From positions 1,240,001 through 1,304,000 of the forward strand of contig CAVVGO010000006.1 in assembly GCA_963747835.1 (NCBI GenBank): DNA of 64,000 nucleotides. The letters run 5' to 3'. How positions within the stretch are numbered: the first letter of the stretch is position 1; every line of letters starts with the position of its first letter. The notes beneath the pieces were generated by a model. It was not told where the DNA came from and did no database searches. It saw only the letters and a program-made list of their open reading frames with translations. Shown here one piece after another: positions 37,978 through 47,384 of the stretch. The translations under genes were made by a program, and so were the position numbers. This stretch comes from JAJPKK01 sp963747835 (lineage in GTDB: Bacteria > Pseudomonadota > Alphaproteobacteria > Rhizobiales > Xanthobacteraceae).

Positions 37978-39665
37978 TTGGATCCCGTCACCATCCAGAT
38001 CCTGCGCAACAAGATCGCGAGCCTCGTCGAAGAGATGCATTATCATTTCTACCGCTCCGGCTATTCCACCATCATCCGCGAATCGCGCGACTTCAGCTGC
38101 GTCATCCTCGACCGCGACGGCCGGCTGATCGTCGCGCCGCCGATGTTCTTCCATGCGCCGGTCTATCGTCATCTCGTCGGGCGCATTCTCGCGCTCTATG
38201 GCGACGACCGCGGACAACGGCATCCGCGACGGCGACGTGTTCGTCTCCAATCATCCTTATGAAGGCGGCCTGCCCCATGTCTCCGACATGGCGTTCGTCG
38301 CGCCGGTCTTCGCCGACGGCAAGATCGTCGCGTTTGCGGGCTCGATCGCCCACAAGGCCGATCTCGGCGGCACCGTCGCGGGCTCGACCTCCGCCAACGC
38401 CACCGAAATGTTTCACGAAGGCGTGCTGATCCCGCCGATCCGGATCGTGGATGCCGGCCGCGCGCTGCCCGACATCGAACGCTTCATCCTCGGCAACAGC
38501 CGCCAGCCCGCGCTGGTGCGCGGCGACATGCATGCCCAGATCGCCGTCACCCAGATGGGCGCCGCGCGGGTCGAAGGAATTGTGCGGGCGGTTCGGGCGC
38601 CGCGACCGCTGTGCGATGCCTTCGCGGCCATCCTGAAGGGCGCGGCCGACGAACTGCGCGGCGCCATCGCCAAGCTGCCGCCCGGCGCACGGCTTCGGCG
38701 GAAGGCCTGCTCGACAGCGACGGCGTCGTGGTGGACCGGCCGATCCGGCTTGCCGTGACGATCACGGTCGGCGACGGCATCGTCGACCTTCGATTTCTCC
38801 GCCAGCGACCCCCAGGCCAGCGGGCCGGTCAATCTGCGTCCCTCGATGGTCGAGGCCTGCGTGTTCTATTGCCTGATCGGCTGTCTCGGGCCCGGGCTCG
38901 CCTTCAACGACGGCATGCGCGACGTGGTGCGCTTCGTCTTTGCGCCGCGCACCGTCACCAATGCGGAGCCGCCGGCCGCGGTGTCGAACTATCAGATGGT
39001 CAATCTCAAGCTGGTCGACGTCATCCTCGAGGCGCTGTCGAAGTTTCATCCCGCGCGCGCCATCGCCAATGCCGGCTCGTCGAGCGCACTCAGCATCGCG
39101 TGGCGGCACGGCCGCCCCGGCCAATCGACCATGCAATACGAGATCATCGGCTCCGCCTATGGCGGCGGCATGGGCCACGACGGCGCCTCGGCGACCGCCA
39201 CCCATCTGAGCAATCTGCACATCACGCCGATCGAGATTCTCGAGGCCGAGTTCCCGTGCCGGATCACGCGATTCGACCTGGTGCCGGATTCCGGCGGCGC
39301 CGGCCGGTGGCGCGGCGGTCTCGGCATGCAGCGCGAATACGAACTGCTGGCGGATGCGACCGTGATCCGCCGGTTCGACAAATCGCGTTTTCCGCCGCAG
39401 GGACTTGACGGCGGCGAGCCCGGCGGGCGCAGCCGCTTCGTGGTGCGGCTCGGGGTCGCCGACGAATACGAGGCGCCGGCGTCGGGGCGCTACGAGATGA
39501 AGGCGGGCGAACGCTTCCTGCTGCAATCCGCCGGCGGCGGCGGCTACGGCGACCCGAGCCAGCGCGACCGCGCCGCAATCGCGCGCGACATCGCGGAGGG
39601 ATATGTTTCGGCGAGGGCCGCGACGGAAATACGCCGGCCACGTAATCTCGATCGGGAGGCCATGA
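37978..39665 (+). CDS. Hydantoinase/oxoprolinase subunit B, pair 1, with about four frame breaks
   Basis: Partner subunit of the preceding gene. Conserved pieces: DPVTIQILRNKIASLVEEMH, TIIRESRDFSCVILDRDG, DVFVSNHPYEGGLPHVSD, GSIAHKADLGG, LSNLHITPIEILEAEFP and GGAGRWRGGLGMQREY, with SAGGGGYGDPSQRD near the end. Breaks: +1 near 38204, -1 near 38697, +1 near 38790, +1 near 39612. Corrected length is 561 residues with the stop at 39663-39665 overlapping the next ATG. As written, the last break makes the frame run on into the TctC-type gene, a false fusion. The start is TTG 37978 as read. Confidence 0.82.
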
Positions 39666-40657
39666 TGCAACCATCGGGGCGCGTCCAAGTGGTGCTTGCG
39701 GTCGCGGCCGCAATGGCCGGCCTGGTCCTCTTCGCGACCACGGCCGGCCGCGCGCAGGAGACCTTCCCGTCCCGCACCGTCAAGTTCGTCGTCCCGTCCG
39801 CGGGCGGCTCGTCCACCGACACGCTCGCCCGCATCATGGCCGACCAGCTGAGCCGGACCTGGGGCAAGCCGGTCGTCGTCGAAAACATCAGCGGCGGCGG
39901 CATGGTGGTCGGCGCCACCCAGGCGTTTCGCGCCGCCCCGAACGGCTACACCTTGATGGTGAGTCCGCCTTCGCCCGTCACGCTCAATCATCTGCTCTAC
40001 CGCGACCTTGCCTATGATCCGCTCGGTTCGTCCCGGTCGCGCTCCTCGCGAAGGTGGCGAACGCACTGGTGGTGCGACACGATTTGCCAGCCGCGAACAT
40101 CGCCGAGTTGATCGCCTACGCCAAAGCCAACCCGGGCCAGCTGACGTTCGGGTCGCAGGGCGCCGGCTCGACGGCGCATCTGTCGGCGAGCCAGCTCGAA
40201 GTCCAGGGCGGGATCAAGATGGTGCATGTGCCCTATCGCGGCGCCGTGCCGGCTCTCAATGACGTCATCGCCGGGCATATCGACATGTTCTTCGACACCC
40301 TCACCACCTCGGTGCCGATGTATCGCGGTGGCAAGGTGAAGATTCTCGCCGTCGGCAGCAGCGAACGCTCGCCCGTCGTGCCCGAGATGCCGACGTTTGC
40401 GGAATCAGGATTGCCGGGGTTCCGCTCGGTCACTTGGTTCGCCATCGTGGCGCCGCCGGCAACGCCGGGCGCGCTGGTGGACCGCATCAATGGCGACGTG
40501 CGCAAGGCCCTCAAGCGGCCGGAGGTCGCCGCGAGCCTGGCAAAGCTCACTCTCGAGCCGATGATCGGTTCGCCCGCCGACGCCGCGCGAATTCTTCGCC
40601 GAGGAGACGGCGCTGTGGGGCAGGGTGATTGCCGAGGCGCATGTCGCGGTGGAATAG
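39662..40657 (+). CDS. TctC/Bug-type periplasmic solute receptor, two frame breaks
   Basis: Signal peptide (VQVVLAVAAAMAGLVLFATT), then FPSRTVKFVVPSAGGSSTDT, WGKPVVVENISGGG, APNGYTLMVSPPSPVTLNHL, and after a missing base near 40024, ALVVRHDLPAANIAELIAYA and VPYRGAVPALNDVIAGHID. An extra base near 40594 precedes the C-terminal FFAEETALWGRVIAEAHVAV with a TAG at 40655. The corrected length is 331 residues, usual for the family. It lies directly after hyuB of pair 1 (overlapping ATGATG), so it probably captures the substrate or a related acid. Confidence 0.83.
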
Positions 40658-40812
40658 GGCGGGGGCTGGGGGCGAACACCCTCCGCGGTTCGGGCGTCCG
40701 CAAGATCGGCGCCAGCGAGACCGCGCCCGTTGGTTTCACCTGGCCGGTTGGACCGATTAGCCTAATCGACCATATGGGCTTGCAACAGTGTATTACTGAG
40801 TTAAAATTCCTT

Positions 40813-40818
40813 TATAAT
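40813..40818 (+). promoter_or_regulatory. Candidate -10 box
   Basis: A perfect TATAAT in an AT-rich tract 32 bases before the hypothetical gene at 40850. No good -35 box stands 16-18 bases upstream, so the call is weak. Confidence 0.3.
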
Positions 40819-40849
40819 GACTGAATTAACCTCGACATCTTAAGCAGCG

Positions 40850-41947
40850 ATGGACGAAACCGCAATGAATGAAGCAGCGCAAATTGTTGACGCAGCTTCT
40901 CGCAAGAAGGCGAGGCGTATGCTCGGGTTCGATTTGGATGACTGGAATACAGCAATGGTTGTATTCTTGGCTATCGCCGCCGCTGCGGCTACTGCTGTTG
41001 GCGTTTCGCAATTCATTATCATCAAATTGCAGAAGGTAGCGGAATTAGAGGTAAAAAGAGAATTTGACCAATATAAATTGGACGCAGCTAAAAAGATTGC
41101 GGAGGCTAATTCCGCTGGGGAAGTAGCAAAAGCGATCTCAGCTGAAGCGAGGCGGCAAACCGCGTTATTACAAAAAGAGTCCGCCGCGCTCGAAGCTGAT
41201 AATCTTGCGCTGCAAACATCACTCAGGCCGCGTAGACTTTCTTTTCTAGGGTGGACGAACAACCTCGAAAGAGTTGCGGCAATAACGGATGGACTAAAAA
41301 AGCATTCCGGAACCTCGGTGTTTATACAAGTTGTTCCCGATTTTGAGGCGCAAACATTTGCTAGGGATATTGCATCCGTGCTTGAGCAGGCTGGCTGGAA
41401 ACCGCAATTTGTTAACGAAACGCAATCGCACATGCCGGAGACGAGTTTCCCGGAAGGCGTCACTATTGTCACGCTTTCTGATGGAAAATCACAGACAGAG
41501 GCAGGAACGGCATTTTGGATGGCTTTGTCAGAAGCGGACGTGTTGATGAGCGGCACCGGAACATTTGGTGCATTTGTTCTACACAAAATTCTCGACAAGC
41601 CGGAGCCCGGATATCCGTATTTTGAGCCGCCGATCACAGCGGTTTTCATCCGCGTGGGACTGAAGCCATTTACGTCACAATTTTTGGAAATCCAACGACG
41701 AAACATGGAACGAGAAGACCGTCGCTTTGATAGGACATTGAGAGCCGCGTACGAGCGAAGCGGCAGCATGATGTTTTCTGTTCCCGACCACCCGCCAGTC
41801 GCTGTTCGGCCGGGCCCCAACGACGAATGGATCGCTATCAATCCCGCCGAACAATCGCTGCTTCCTAAGCGAACGAGCCCTACGCTTGTGCTGCCGAACG
41901 GCATAATGTTGCGCTCTTCCCCACCTGATAGCGCGAATAAGCCGTAG
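40850..41947 (+). CDS. Hypothetical membrane-anchored coiled-coil protein, AT-rich and foreign-looking
   Basis: 365 residues, not recognised. Residues 1-33 are charged; about 35-58 form one membrane segment (TAMVVFLAIAAAAATAVGVS then QFIIIKLQ); about 60-125 are a Lys/Glu/Ala-rich coiled coil (VKREFDQYKLDAAKKIAEAN); from about 126 a soluble alpha/beta-looking domain follows (VFIQVVPDFEAQTFARDIAS, then VLEQAGWKPQFV), and the tail is Pro/Ser-rich. GC content and codon use are clearly lower than in neighbours, with many AAA, ATT and TTT codons. The frame is intact despite adjoining the most broken part of the window. Possibly acquired by transfer. Confidence 0.8.
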   Translation: MDETAMNEAAQIVDAASRKKARRMLGFDLDDWNTAMVVFLAIAAAAATAVGVSQFIIIKLQKVAELEVKREFDQYKLDAAKKIAEANSAGEVAKAISAEARRQTALLQKESAALEADNLALQTSLRPRRLSFLGWTNNLERVAAITDGLKKHSGTSVFIQVVPDFEAQTFARDIASVLEQAGWKPQFVNETQSHMPETSFPEGVTIVTLSDGKSQTEAGTAFWMALSEADVLMSGTGTFGAFVLHKILDKPEPGYPYFEPPITAVFIRVGLKPFTSQFLEIQRRNMEREDRRFDRTLRAAYERSGSMMFSVPDHPPVAVRPGPNDEWIAINPAEQSLLPKRTSPTLVLPNGIMLRSSPPDSANKP

Positions 41948-41973
41948 CTCGATAAGTCGGACGACGCCCCGTG

Positions 41974-42028
41974 GCTGCCTCAAAGGACTATTGTGATCTG
42001 AACATTCGTATTTCAGATTTCGGGGCGT
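41974..42028. repeat. Nested inverted repeats downstream of the AT-rich gene
   Basis: Outer arms acgccccg (41974-41981) and cggggcgt (42021-42028) enclose an inner pair atctgaa (41996-42002) and ttcagat (42012-42018). This could be a terminator-like fold for the 40850-41947 gene or the end of a small element. Confidence 0.5.
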
Positions 42029-42145
42029 GAGCGACCATTCGCCCTCCTCACTCGATAACAATGGCCGCGGGATTTGGGAGTGCATGCCGCGGTGCGGGAC
42101 CACTGGTCCGATTTATCTTAAGCCGATCTCAGTGCCTTCGTATCA

Positions 42146-42973
42146 TCACCCGCGCTCGTTTGGCCGCCAGCGCTCGAAGCGGCGTTCGATCGCCCGCAAA
42201 ATCTGTGTCATCGCCATGCCGGCAACCGCGATGATGATGATGCCTACCATCACCTTGTCGGTTTGGAAGCGGGCGCCGGCGACTGCGATCAGGAAGCCGA
42301 GGCCTTCGGTCGCGCCGAACATTTCTCCGACCACGATGCCGATCAGCGCGTGACCGAGACCAAGCCGCAGGCCGGCGAGCAGCAGTGGCACCGAGGACGG
42401 CAACGCGACCTTCAGGAACAATTGCCGGTCGTTCGAGCCGAACGACCGCGCCACCTTGATGAAATCCGCATCGATGGTGCGCACGCCCGTGATCGTGTTC
42501 ACCAGGATCGGAAACACGGCGCCGAGAAACACGATGGCGATCTTCGACATCAGGCCGATGCCGAACCAGATCATCACCAGCGGCAGCAACGCGATGCGAG
42601 GCGTCGCGTAGAGCGCCGACACGAACGGGTCGAGCACCGCGTTCACCCGGCTGTACCAGCCCATCAGAATGCCGACCGGCACGCCGATCACGATCGCAAG
42701 CCCGAAGCCGGCGAAGAACTCCGTCCCGCTCGCCCACAGATCGCCGTAGATGGTGCCGCCGGCGAACAGGTCGTAGCCGGCGACCGCGATGCGGCTTGGC
42801 GAACTGGTGAACAGCGGATTGACGAGGCCCGCATCCACCACGGCTTCCCACAGCGCCAGGAACACCAGCACGGCGAACGTGCCGATCAAAGCGTTGTCGT
42901 AGCGCCGCCACCGCGACGGCGCAATCGGCCGCGCCGATTGCTCAACGTCGCCCGATGTCGAGACCGCGTCCAC
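42146..42973 (-). CDS. ABC transporter permease (SsuC/TauC type)
   Basis: Inner-membrane subunit of a NitT/TauT-type importer, 275 residues with about six membrane segments. The coupling motif EAA-like loop reads DADFIKVARSFGSNDRQLFL then KVALPSSVPLLLAGLRLGLG, diagnostic for the family. Last gene of the minus-strand operon of pair 2; it begins 9 bases after the ATPase gene stop. Confidence 0.92.
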   Translation of the reverse strand: MDAVSTSGDVEQSARPIAPSRWRRYDNALIGTFAVLVFLALWEAVVDAGLVNPLFTSSPSRIAVAGYDLFAGGTIYGDLWASGTEFFAGFGLAIVIGVPVGILMGWYSRVNAVLDPFVSALYATPRIALLPLVMIWFGIGLMSKIAIVFLGAVFPILVNTITGVRTIDADFIKVARSFGSNDRQLFLKVALPSSVPLLLAGLRLGLGHALIGIVVGEMFGATEGLGFLIAVAGARFQTDKVMVGIIIIAVAGMAMTQILRAIERRFERWRPNERG

Positions 42974-42982
42974 GTTTGCTCC

Positions 42983-43792
42983 TCACGCGACCGTCAGCAT
43001 TCCGGTCGCCTGCGCTTCTTCCTCGATCAGCCGCCACACCCGCCGTTCGAGCTCGACGAACGGCGGCTGGAGCTTGAGATCGAGAGCACGCGCCTCCGGC
43101 AAGTCGATATCGATGGTCGCCTTCACCCGGGCGGGCCGCGCCGAGAACACGACGACGCGATCGGACAGGAAAATCGCCTCGTTGATCTGGTGGGTGATGA
43201 ACAGCGCCGTCGTCTTGGCGCGGGCGAGGATCTTCTTCAACTCGAGCTGCATGAACTCGCGGGTCTGGGCGTCGAGCGCCGCGAACGGCTCGTCGAGCAG
43301 CAGCAGCGCGGGCTCCATCACGAGCGCGCGGGCGATGTTGACCCGCTGGCGCATGCCGCCCGACAACTCGTGCGGATAGTGATCCGCAAAACCCGCGAGC
43401 CCTACCAGATCGACGCAGGCGCGGGCGCGCTCGCGCATCTCGCGCCGCGTCAGCCGACCCTGCAATTCAAGCCCATAGGCGACGTTCGCCGCGACCGTGC
43501 GCCACGGGAACAGGCAATCGTGCTGGAACACCATGGCGCGGTCCGGCCCCGGCCGGTCGACACGCTTGGCATCGACCAGGATATCTCCCGCTGTGACGCG
43601 GATGAGCCCGTCGACCGCATTAAGGAAGCTCGTCTTGCCGCTGCCGCTCGGGCCGACAATGGAAACGAGCTCGCCCTCGAACACTTGCAAGTCTATGCGA
43701 TCGAGCACCGCGAGGTGCTGTCGGGTGCGCTCGTTCCAGCGGTCCAGCGACACCCGCCGCACGTCGAGCTTGATCGGGCGTGGCGCCGTCAT
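42983..43792 (-). CDS. ABC transporter ATP-binding protein (NitT/TauT type)
   Basis: 269 residues. Walker A VGPSGSGKTSFLNAV, Q-loop VFQHDCLFPWRTV, signature LSGGMRQRVNIARAL, Walker B ALLLLDEPFAALD and switch His in FITHQINEAIFLSDRV are all present. Its start overlaps the stop of the binding-protein gene (ATGA). With that gene and the permease it forms one complete importer inside the hydantoinase pair 2 operon. Confidence 0.95.
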   Translation of the reverse strand: MTAPRPIKLDVRRVSLDRWNERTRQHLAVLDRIDLQVFEGELVSIVGPSGSGKTSFLNAVDGLIRVTAGDILVDAKRVDRPGPDRAMVFQHDCLFPWRTVAANVAYGLELQGRLTRREMRERARACVDLVGLAGFADHYPHELSGGMRQRVNIARALVMEPALLLLDEPFAALDAQTREFMQLELKKILARAKTTALFITHQINEAIFLSDRVVVFSARPARVKATIDIDLPEARALDLKLQPPFVELERRVWRLIEEEAQATGMLTVA

Positions 43793-44796
43793 GACCCGGA
43801 CGCGAACAGCGTCTTGAAGAATCCGTCGCGCTCCAGCGCATCGAGTGCGCCGGTATCGACAAGCTGCTCCGGCTTGATGGTTTTCGCCTTCGGCTCGGTG
43901 GCGGCGAGTTCGTGGAGCACCAGCGCGATGCCGGCCAGCGAGGGGCGCGGAATGTCCGGATAGACCTTGAGATAGGCCGCATAAGCGGCGGTTGCGTCCG
44001 CCTCGTTCTTGATGGAGAGAAACTTCTGGGTCAACTTCACCGCCTCGGCCGGGTTCTTCTTGTACTCATGAATGGCGGTCGCAATCGCCATCATGAAACG
44101 CTTCACCGCATCGGGATTCTTTTTCAGATAGGCGCGGCTCGTCACATAGGAGGTGTTGGGATAATCCCCGGCGATATCGGTCACATCCACCAGCACGTGA
44201 AAGCCGTGAGTGGCGATCTCCGCCGTGTCGGGATATTGCTCCATGGTGCCGGCAATCTGCCCGCTCATGGCGGCTGCAATGCGGGTGGCCGGGCCGCCAA
44301 GTTGCAGGATCTTTACGTCGGCACGCGTCAATCCGAGATGCTTCAAGGCGAATTCGGCGGCCTGATCGGTGGACGAGCCGTAGCGGCTGATGGCGATCGC
44401 TTGGCCTTTGAGCTGCCGACCGTCCGTGATCGCGGTCTTGACGACAAGCTGGAACGGCAGGGTATTGGCAATCCCGCCGATGAAGACGATGTCGGCGCCC
44501 TGCACCGCCGCCGCCGCCGCCGGCGTGTATCCGTTCTGGGCGATGTCGATCGAACCGCCCACCACGGCGTGGGTCAGGGTCGAGCCGCCCTCGACAAATA
44601 TCGGCGTTACGTCGAGCCCGAATTTCCGAAAGATGTCCTTCTGCTTGGCGTAATACAGCGGCGCCGATGTCATCGAGAAGCCGTCGTATGCGACGCGCAG
44701 CTTGATAGGCGGCGGCTCCTGCGCACGCACTGCGGCGGTGCCGGCAAGACCCAGAAGTACCAGCCCGAGGACCGGTATCGCGAGGCATTTCCTCAT
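43789..44796 (-). CDS. NitT/TauT-type ABC transporter substrate-binding protein
   Basis: 335 residues with a signal peptide (LAIPVLGLVLLGLAGTAAVR), then LRVAYDGFSMTSAPLYYAKQ and KDIFRKFGLDVTPIFVEGGS, the NMT1/SsuA fold, and KGQAIAISRYGSSTDQAAEF as second-lobe segment. Receptor of the importer with the two genes downstream. Begins 30 bases after the dehydrogenase gene stop. Confidence 0.92.
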   Translation of the reverse strand: MRKCLAIPVLGLVLLGLAGTAAVRAQEPPPIKLRVAYDGFSMTSAPLYYAKQKDIFRKFGLDVTPIFVEGGSTLTHAVVGGSIDIAQNGYTPAAAAAVQGADIVFIGGIANTLPFQLVVKTAITDGRQLKGQAIAISRYGSSTDQAAEFALKHLGLTRADVKILQLGGPATRIAAAMSGQIAGTMEQYPDTAEIATHGFHVLVDVTDIAGDYPNTSYVTSRAYLKKNPDAVKRFMMAIATAIHEYKKNPAEAVKLTQKFLSIKNEADATAAYAAYLKVYPDIPRPSLAGIALVLHELAATEPKAKTIKPEQLVDTGALDALERDGFFKTLFASGS

Positions 44797-44826
44797 GTGT
44801 CACCCCGAAAGACCGTTGCGCTGTCG

Positions 44827-45642
44827 TTACGCCAGCAGCGCCTTCATGCGGTCCTGGTTGATCCGCTTCACCAGTTGGTCCACGAGCCCGGCAAGCGGCA
44901 CCGGCACCTTGGCATGCTGGGCGATGTCGAGCGCCACGTCCATGTCCTTCTCGGCCCATTTGCCGGTACCGGTGCCCCAGCGCGACAGCGACCAGTTGGC
45001 GCCGCTGCCCTGATTGAGCGCCTCCACCAGCTTCGGCACGTCGGCGCCCAGCGTCTTCGCCAGCGTGAGCACCTCGAAGTTCGCGCACATGCAGGCCCAC
45101 AGCAGCATGTTGTTCATGGTCTTGGCGATCTGTCCGTTGCCGAGCGCACCGACATGAATAATCTTTTGCGCGAACGCGCCCAATGCCGGCCGCGCCCGCG
45201 CGACGTACTGGTCGTCGCCGCCGGCGTAGATCGTCAGCTCGCCATTATTGGCGGCCTCCTGGCCGAGCACAACGGGCGTATCGATCACCCCGATGCCACG
45301 GGAGGCCGCGACCGCGCCCAGTTCCCGACAGGTCTGCGGGGCGACCGAGCTTGCGATGCAGATGACGGCGCCGGAACGCAGGCGATCGAGGAGGCCCCCG
45401 CGCACCACCTGGTCGACCTGGGCGTCGCTCGCCACCATCACGACAACGACGTCCGCATGTTCGCCGACCTCGACGGCCGACCCGCAAGCGCGCACGCCGT
45501 GCGCGGCGGCGCGCTGCATCGCCGCCTGATCGATGTCGGTGCCTGCCACCGCAAAGCCCTTGAGGGCCATGTGCCGCGCCATCTGCAGACCCATGGCGCC
45601 AAGGCCGATCACGCCGGTGCGTTTGACTGCTGTGTCCATCAT
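44827..45642 (-). CDS. NAD(P)-dependent beta-hydroxyacid dehydrogenase family oxidoreductase
   Basis: 3-Hydroxyisobutyrate/tartronate-semialdehyde-type dehydrogenase, 271 residues. N-terminal Rossmann motif GVIGLGAMGLQMARHMALKG, then GTDIDQAA; the catalytic lysine region reads GNGQIAKTMNNMLLWACM. The substrate strand (D-x-x-V-x-x-x) reads IDTPVVLGQEAANNGELTIY, near the usual (D)APVSGG but changed, so substrate is open. Its start overlaps the hyuB stop (ATGA), which places it right after hydrolysis in the pathway. Confidence 0.9.
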   Translation of the reverse strand: MMDTAVKRTGVIGLGAMGLQMARHMALKGFAVAGTDIDQAAMQRAAAHGVRACGSAVEVGEHADVVVVMVASDAQVDQVVRGGLLDRLRSGAVICIASSVAPQTCRELGAVAASRGIGVIDTPVVLGQEAANNGELTIYAGGDDQYVARARPALGAFAQKIIHVGALGNGQIAKTMNNMLLWACMCANFEVLTLAKTLGADVPKLVEALNQGSGANWSLSRWGTGTGKWAEKDMDVALDIAQHAKVPVPLAGLVDQLVKRINQDRMKALLA

Positions 45643-47384
45643 GCGTTTCCTCTGCTCCGTTGGCGACCGGTCGCGGCCGCGTCGATGATCCAGCCGTGAT
45701 CGGTTTCCACCACCACGACCCCGTAATGCTGCGCGGCCGCCGCGCTGCTGATATAGCCCTCGCGGACGTCGGCGAGCACCTGTTCGGGCTTGCGCTCGAA
45801 CGGATCGCCGTAGCCGCCGCCACCCGGCGTATCAAGGCGGAAGATGTCGCCGGGCTTCAGCGGATAATCCGCATAGCGAGTCGGCAGCCGCTTCGCCGCG
45901 GCGCCGTCCGGATTGATCACGATGTCGCCGGTGCGCCCGTCGGCTCCGCCAGCGCAGCCGTTCGGCGGGATCACGTGCTTCATGGAGCGGATCGAAAACC
46001 GGGCCTCTTCCAGGTTGAGATATTCGCGGCGAACGCCGAGCCCGCCGCGCTGGCGGCCGGCGCCGCCGAAGTCGCGGATCAGATCGAAGCGCAGCAACCG
46101 CGTGGGGAATTCGGATTCGATGATCTCCACCGGCGCGATCCGGGCATTGCTCTGATTGACCGTGATGCCGGACGCGCCGTCCTTGGCGGCACGCGCGCCG
46201 GCGCCGCCGGCGACGATTTCATATTGCACGTAGGTGCGCCCCGTATGGGCATTACGTCCCCCCAGGATGATGGAGCGGCTGCCGCTGCCGTCGGCGCGCG
46301 CGCGCGCCGGCGCCACGTGGCTCAAGGCGGCGAAGATCGCGTCCACCAACGCATGGATGGTCGGATTGTAGGTGTTGACCGGCGCGGGAAAGCGCGGATT
46401 GAGCACACTGCCCTCGCGCGCCGTGACGGCGAAAGCCTGCAGCAAACCGCTGCACACGTACATGTTCGGGTCGATCAACGAGATCAGGCAATACGCGCAG
46501 GCGGCTTGGACCAGCGGCGGGCGGATATTGGCCGGACCCCTGGTCTGATCCGCCGACCCCGAGAAATCGAACCGGATGGCGTCGCCCTGCTTGTCGACCA
46601 CCACGTGGATGCGTACCGGCCGCTCCAGTTCGATACCGTCATCGTCGACAAACCGCTCGGCGTCGAACCGCCCGTCCTGCCACGCGGCGACCGCGAGCTT
46701 GAGCCGTGCCCGCGCCATTTCAAACAGCCGGTCCCAGCAGGCGCGGATTTTCGCCGCGCTGTGCTTCGCCACGAGTTCGATCAGCCGCCGTTCGCCGAGC
46801 CGGTCGGCTCCAAGCTGCCCGCGAATGTCACCGAGCACAAGTTCGGGCGTGCGGCTGTTAGCGGCAATAATGCGCTCAAGATCGCGATTGGCGATGTATC
46901 GGCTGTGGTAGCGCACCGCGGGAACCTGCAGGCCCTCGTTGAAGACTTCGCGCGCCTGCCCCGAACAGCTTCCCGGCACCGGGCCGCCGATGTCACTCTT
47001 GTGAGCGATGCTGCCGCAGAAGCCGAACAACGCGCCGTCGACGAAGACCGGCGTGATCACCGCCATGTCGGGCGCATGGGGACTGCCGCCCTGATAGGGG
47101 TGATTGATCAGGAACGCGTCGCCCTCCACGATTGTATCGCCGAATTCCCGGAGCACCGCGGCACAGCAGGCCGGGAACGCCCCGATGTGCAATGGCAGCA
47201 CCACGTGCTGGGCCACCACGTCGCCATCCCGGTTCATCAGCGCGCAGGACGCATCTTGGGATTCGCGCACGATGGTCGAGAAGCCGGTCCGGAATAGCGA
47301 GTTCTGCATCTCCTGAACGATGCCGCCATGGCTCGCCTTGACGACCTCGAGATCGATCGCGTCGATGGTGGCCGCGGGCGTCAT
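45639..47384 (-). CDS. Hydantoinase/oxoprolinase subunit B, pair 2
   Basis: 581 residues from ATG 47384, whose ATGA overlaps the hyuA stop. Intact frame. Diagnostic pieces: IDLEVVKASHGGIVQEMQNS, TIVRESQDASCALMNRDGDV, DAFLINHPYQGGSPHAPDMA, GSIAHKSDIGGPVPGSC and, near the end, TPGGGGYGDPFERKPEQVL. It forms the ATP-dependent cyclic-amide hydrolase with subunit A. The longer open frame to 47462 is not needed. Confidence 0.94.
   Translation of the reverse strand: MTPAATIDAIDLEVVKASHGGIVQEMQNSLFRTGFSTIVRESQDASCALMNRDGDVVAQHVVLPLHIGAFPACCAAVLREFGDTIVEGDAFLINHPYQGGSPHAPDMAVITPVFVDGALFGFCGSIAHKSDIGGPVPGSCSGQAREVFNEGLQVPAVRYHSRYIANRDLERIIAANSRTPELVLGDIRGQLGADRLGERRLIELVAKHSAAKIRACWDRLFEMARARLKLAVAAWQDGRFDAERFVDDDGIELERPVRIHVVVDKQGDAIRFDFSGSADQTRGPANIRPPLVQAACAYCLISLIDPNMYVCSGLLQAFAVTAREGSVLNPRFPAPVNTYNPTIHALVDAIFAALSHVAPARARADGSGSRSIILGGRNAHTGRTYVQYEIVAGGAGARAAKDGASGITVNQSNARIAPVEIIESEFPTRLLRFDLIRDFGGAGRQRGGLGVRREYLNLEEARFSIRSMKHVIPPNGCAGGADGRTGDIVINPDGAAAKRLPTRYADYPLKPGDIFRLDTPGGGGYGDPFERKPEQVLADVREGYISSAAAAQHYGVVVVETDHGWIIDAAATGRQRSRGNA

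Noticed and set aside
38762..40066. 434-residue minus-strand frame across hyuB and TctC
   Set aside because: Antisense shadow; the plus strand carries recognisable proteins once indels are allowed.
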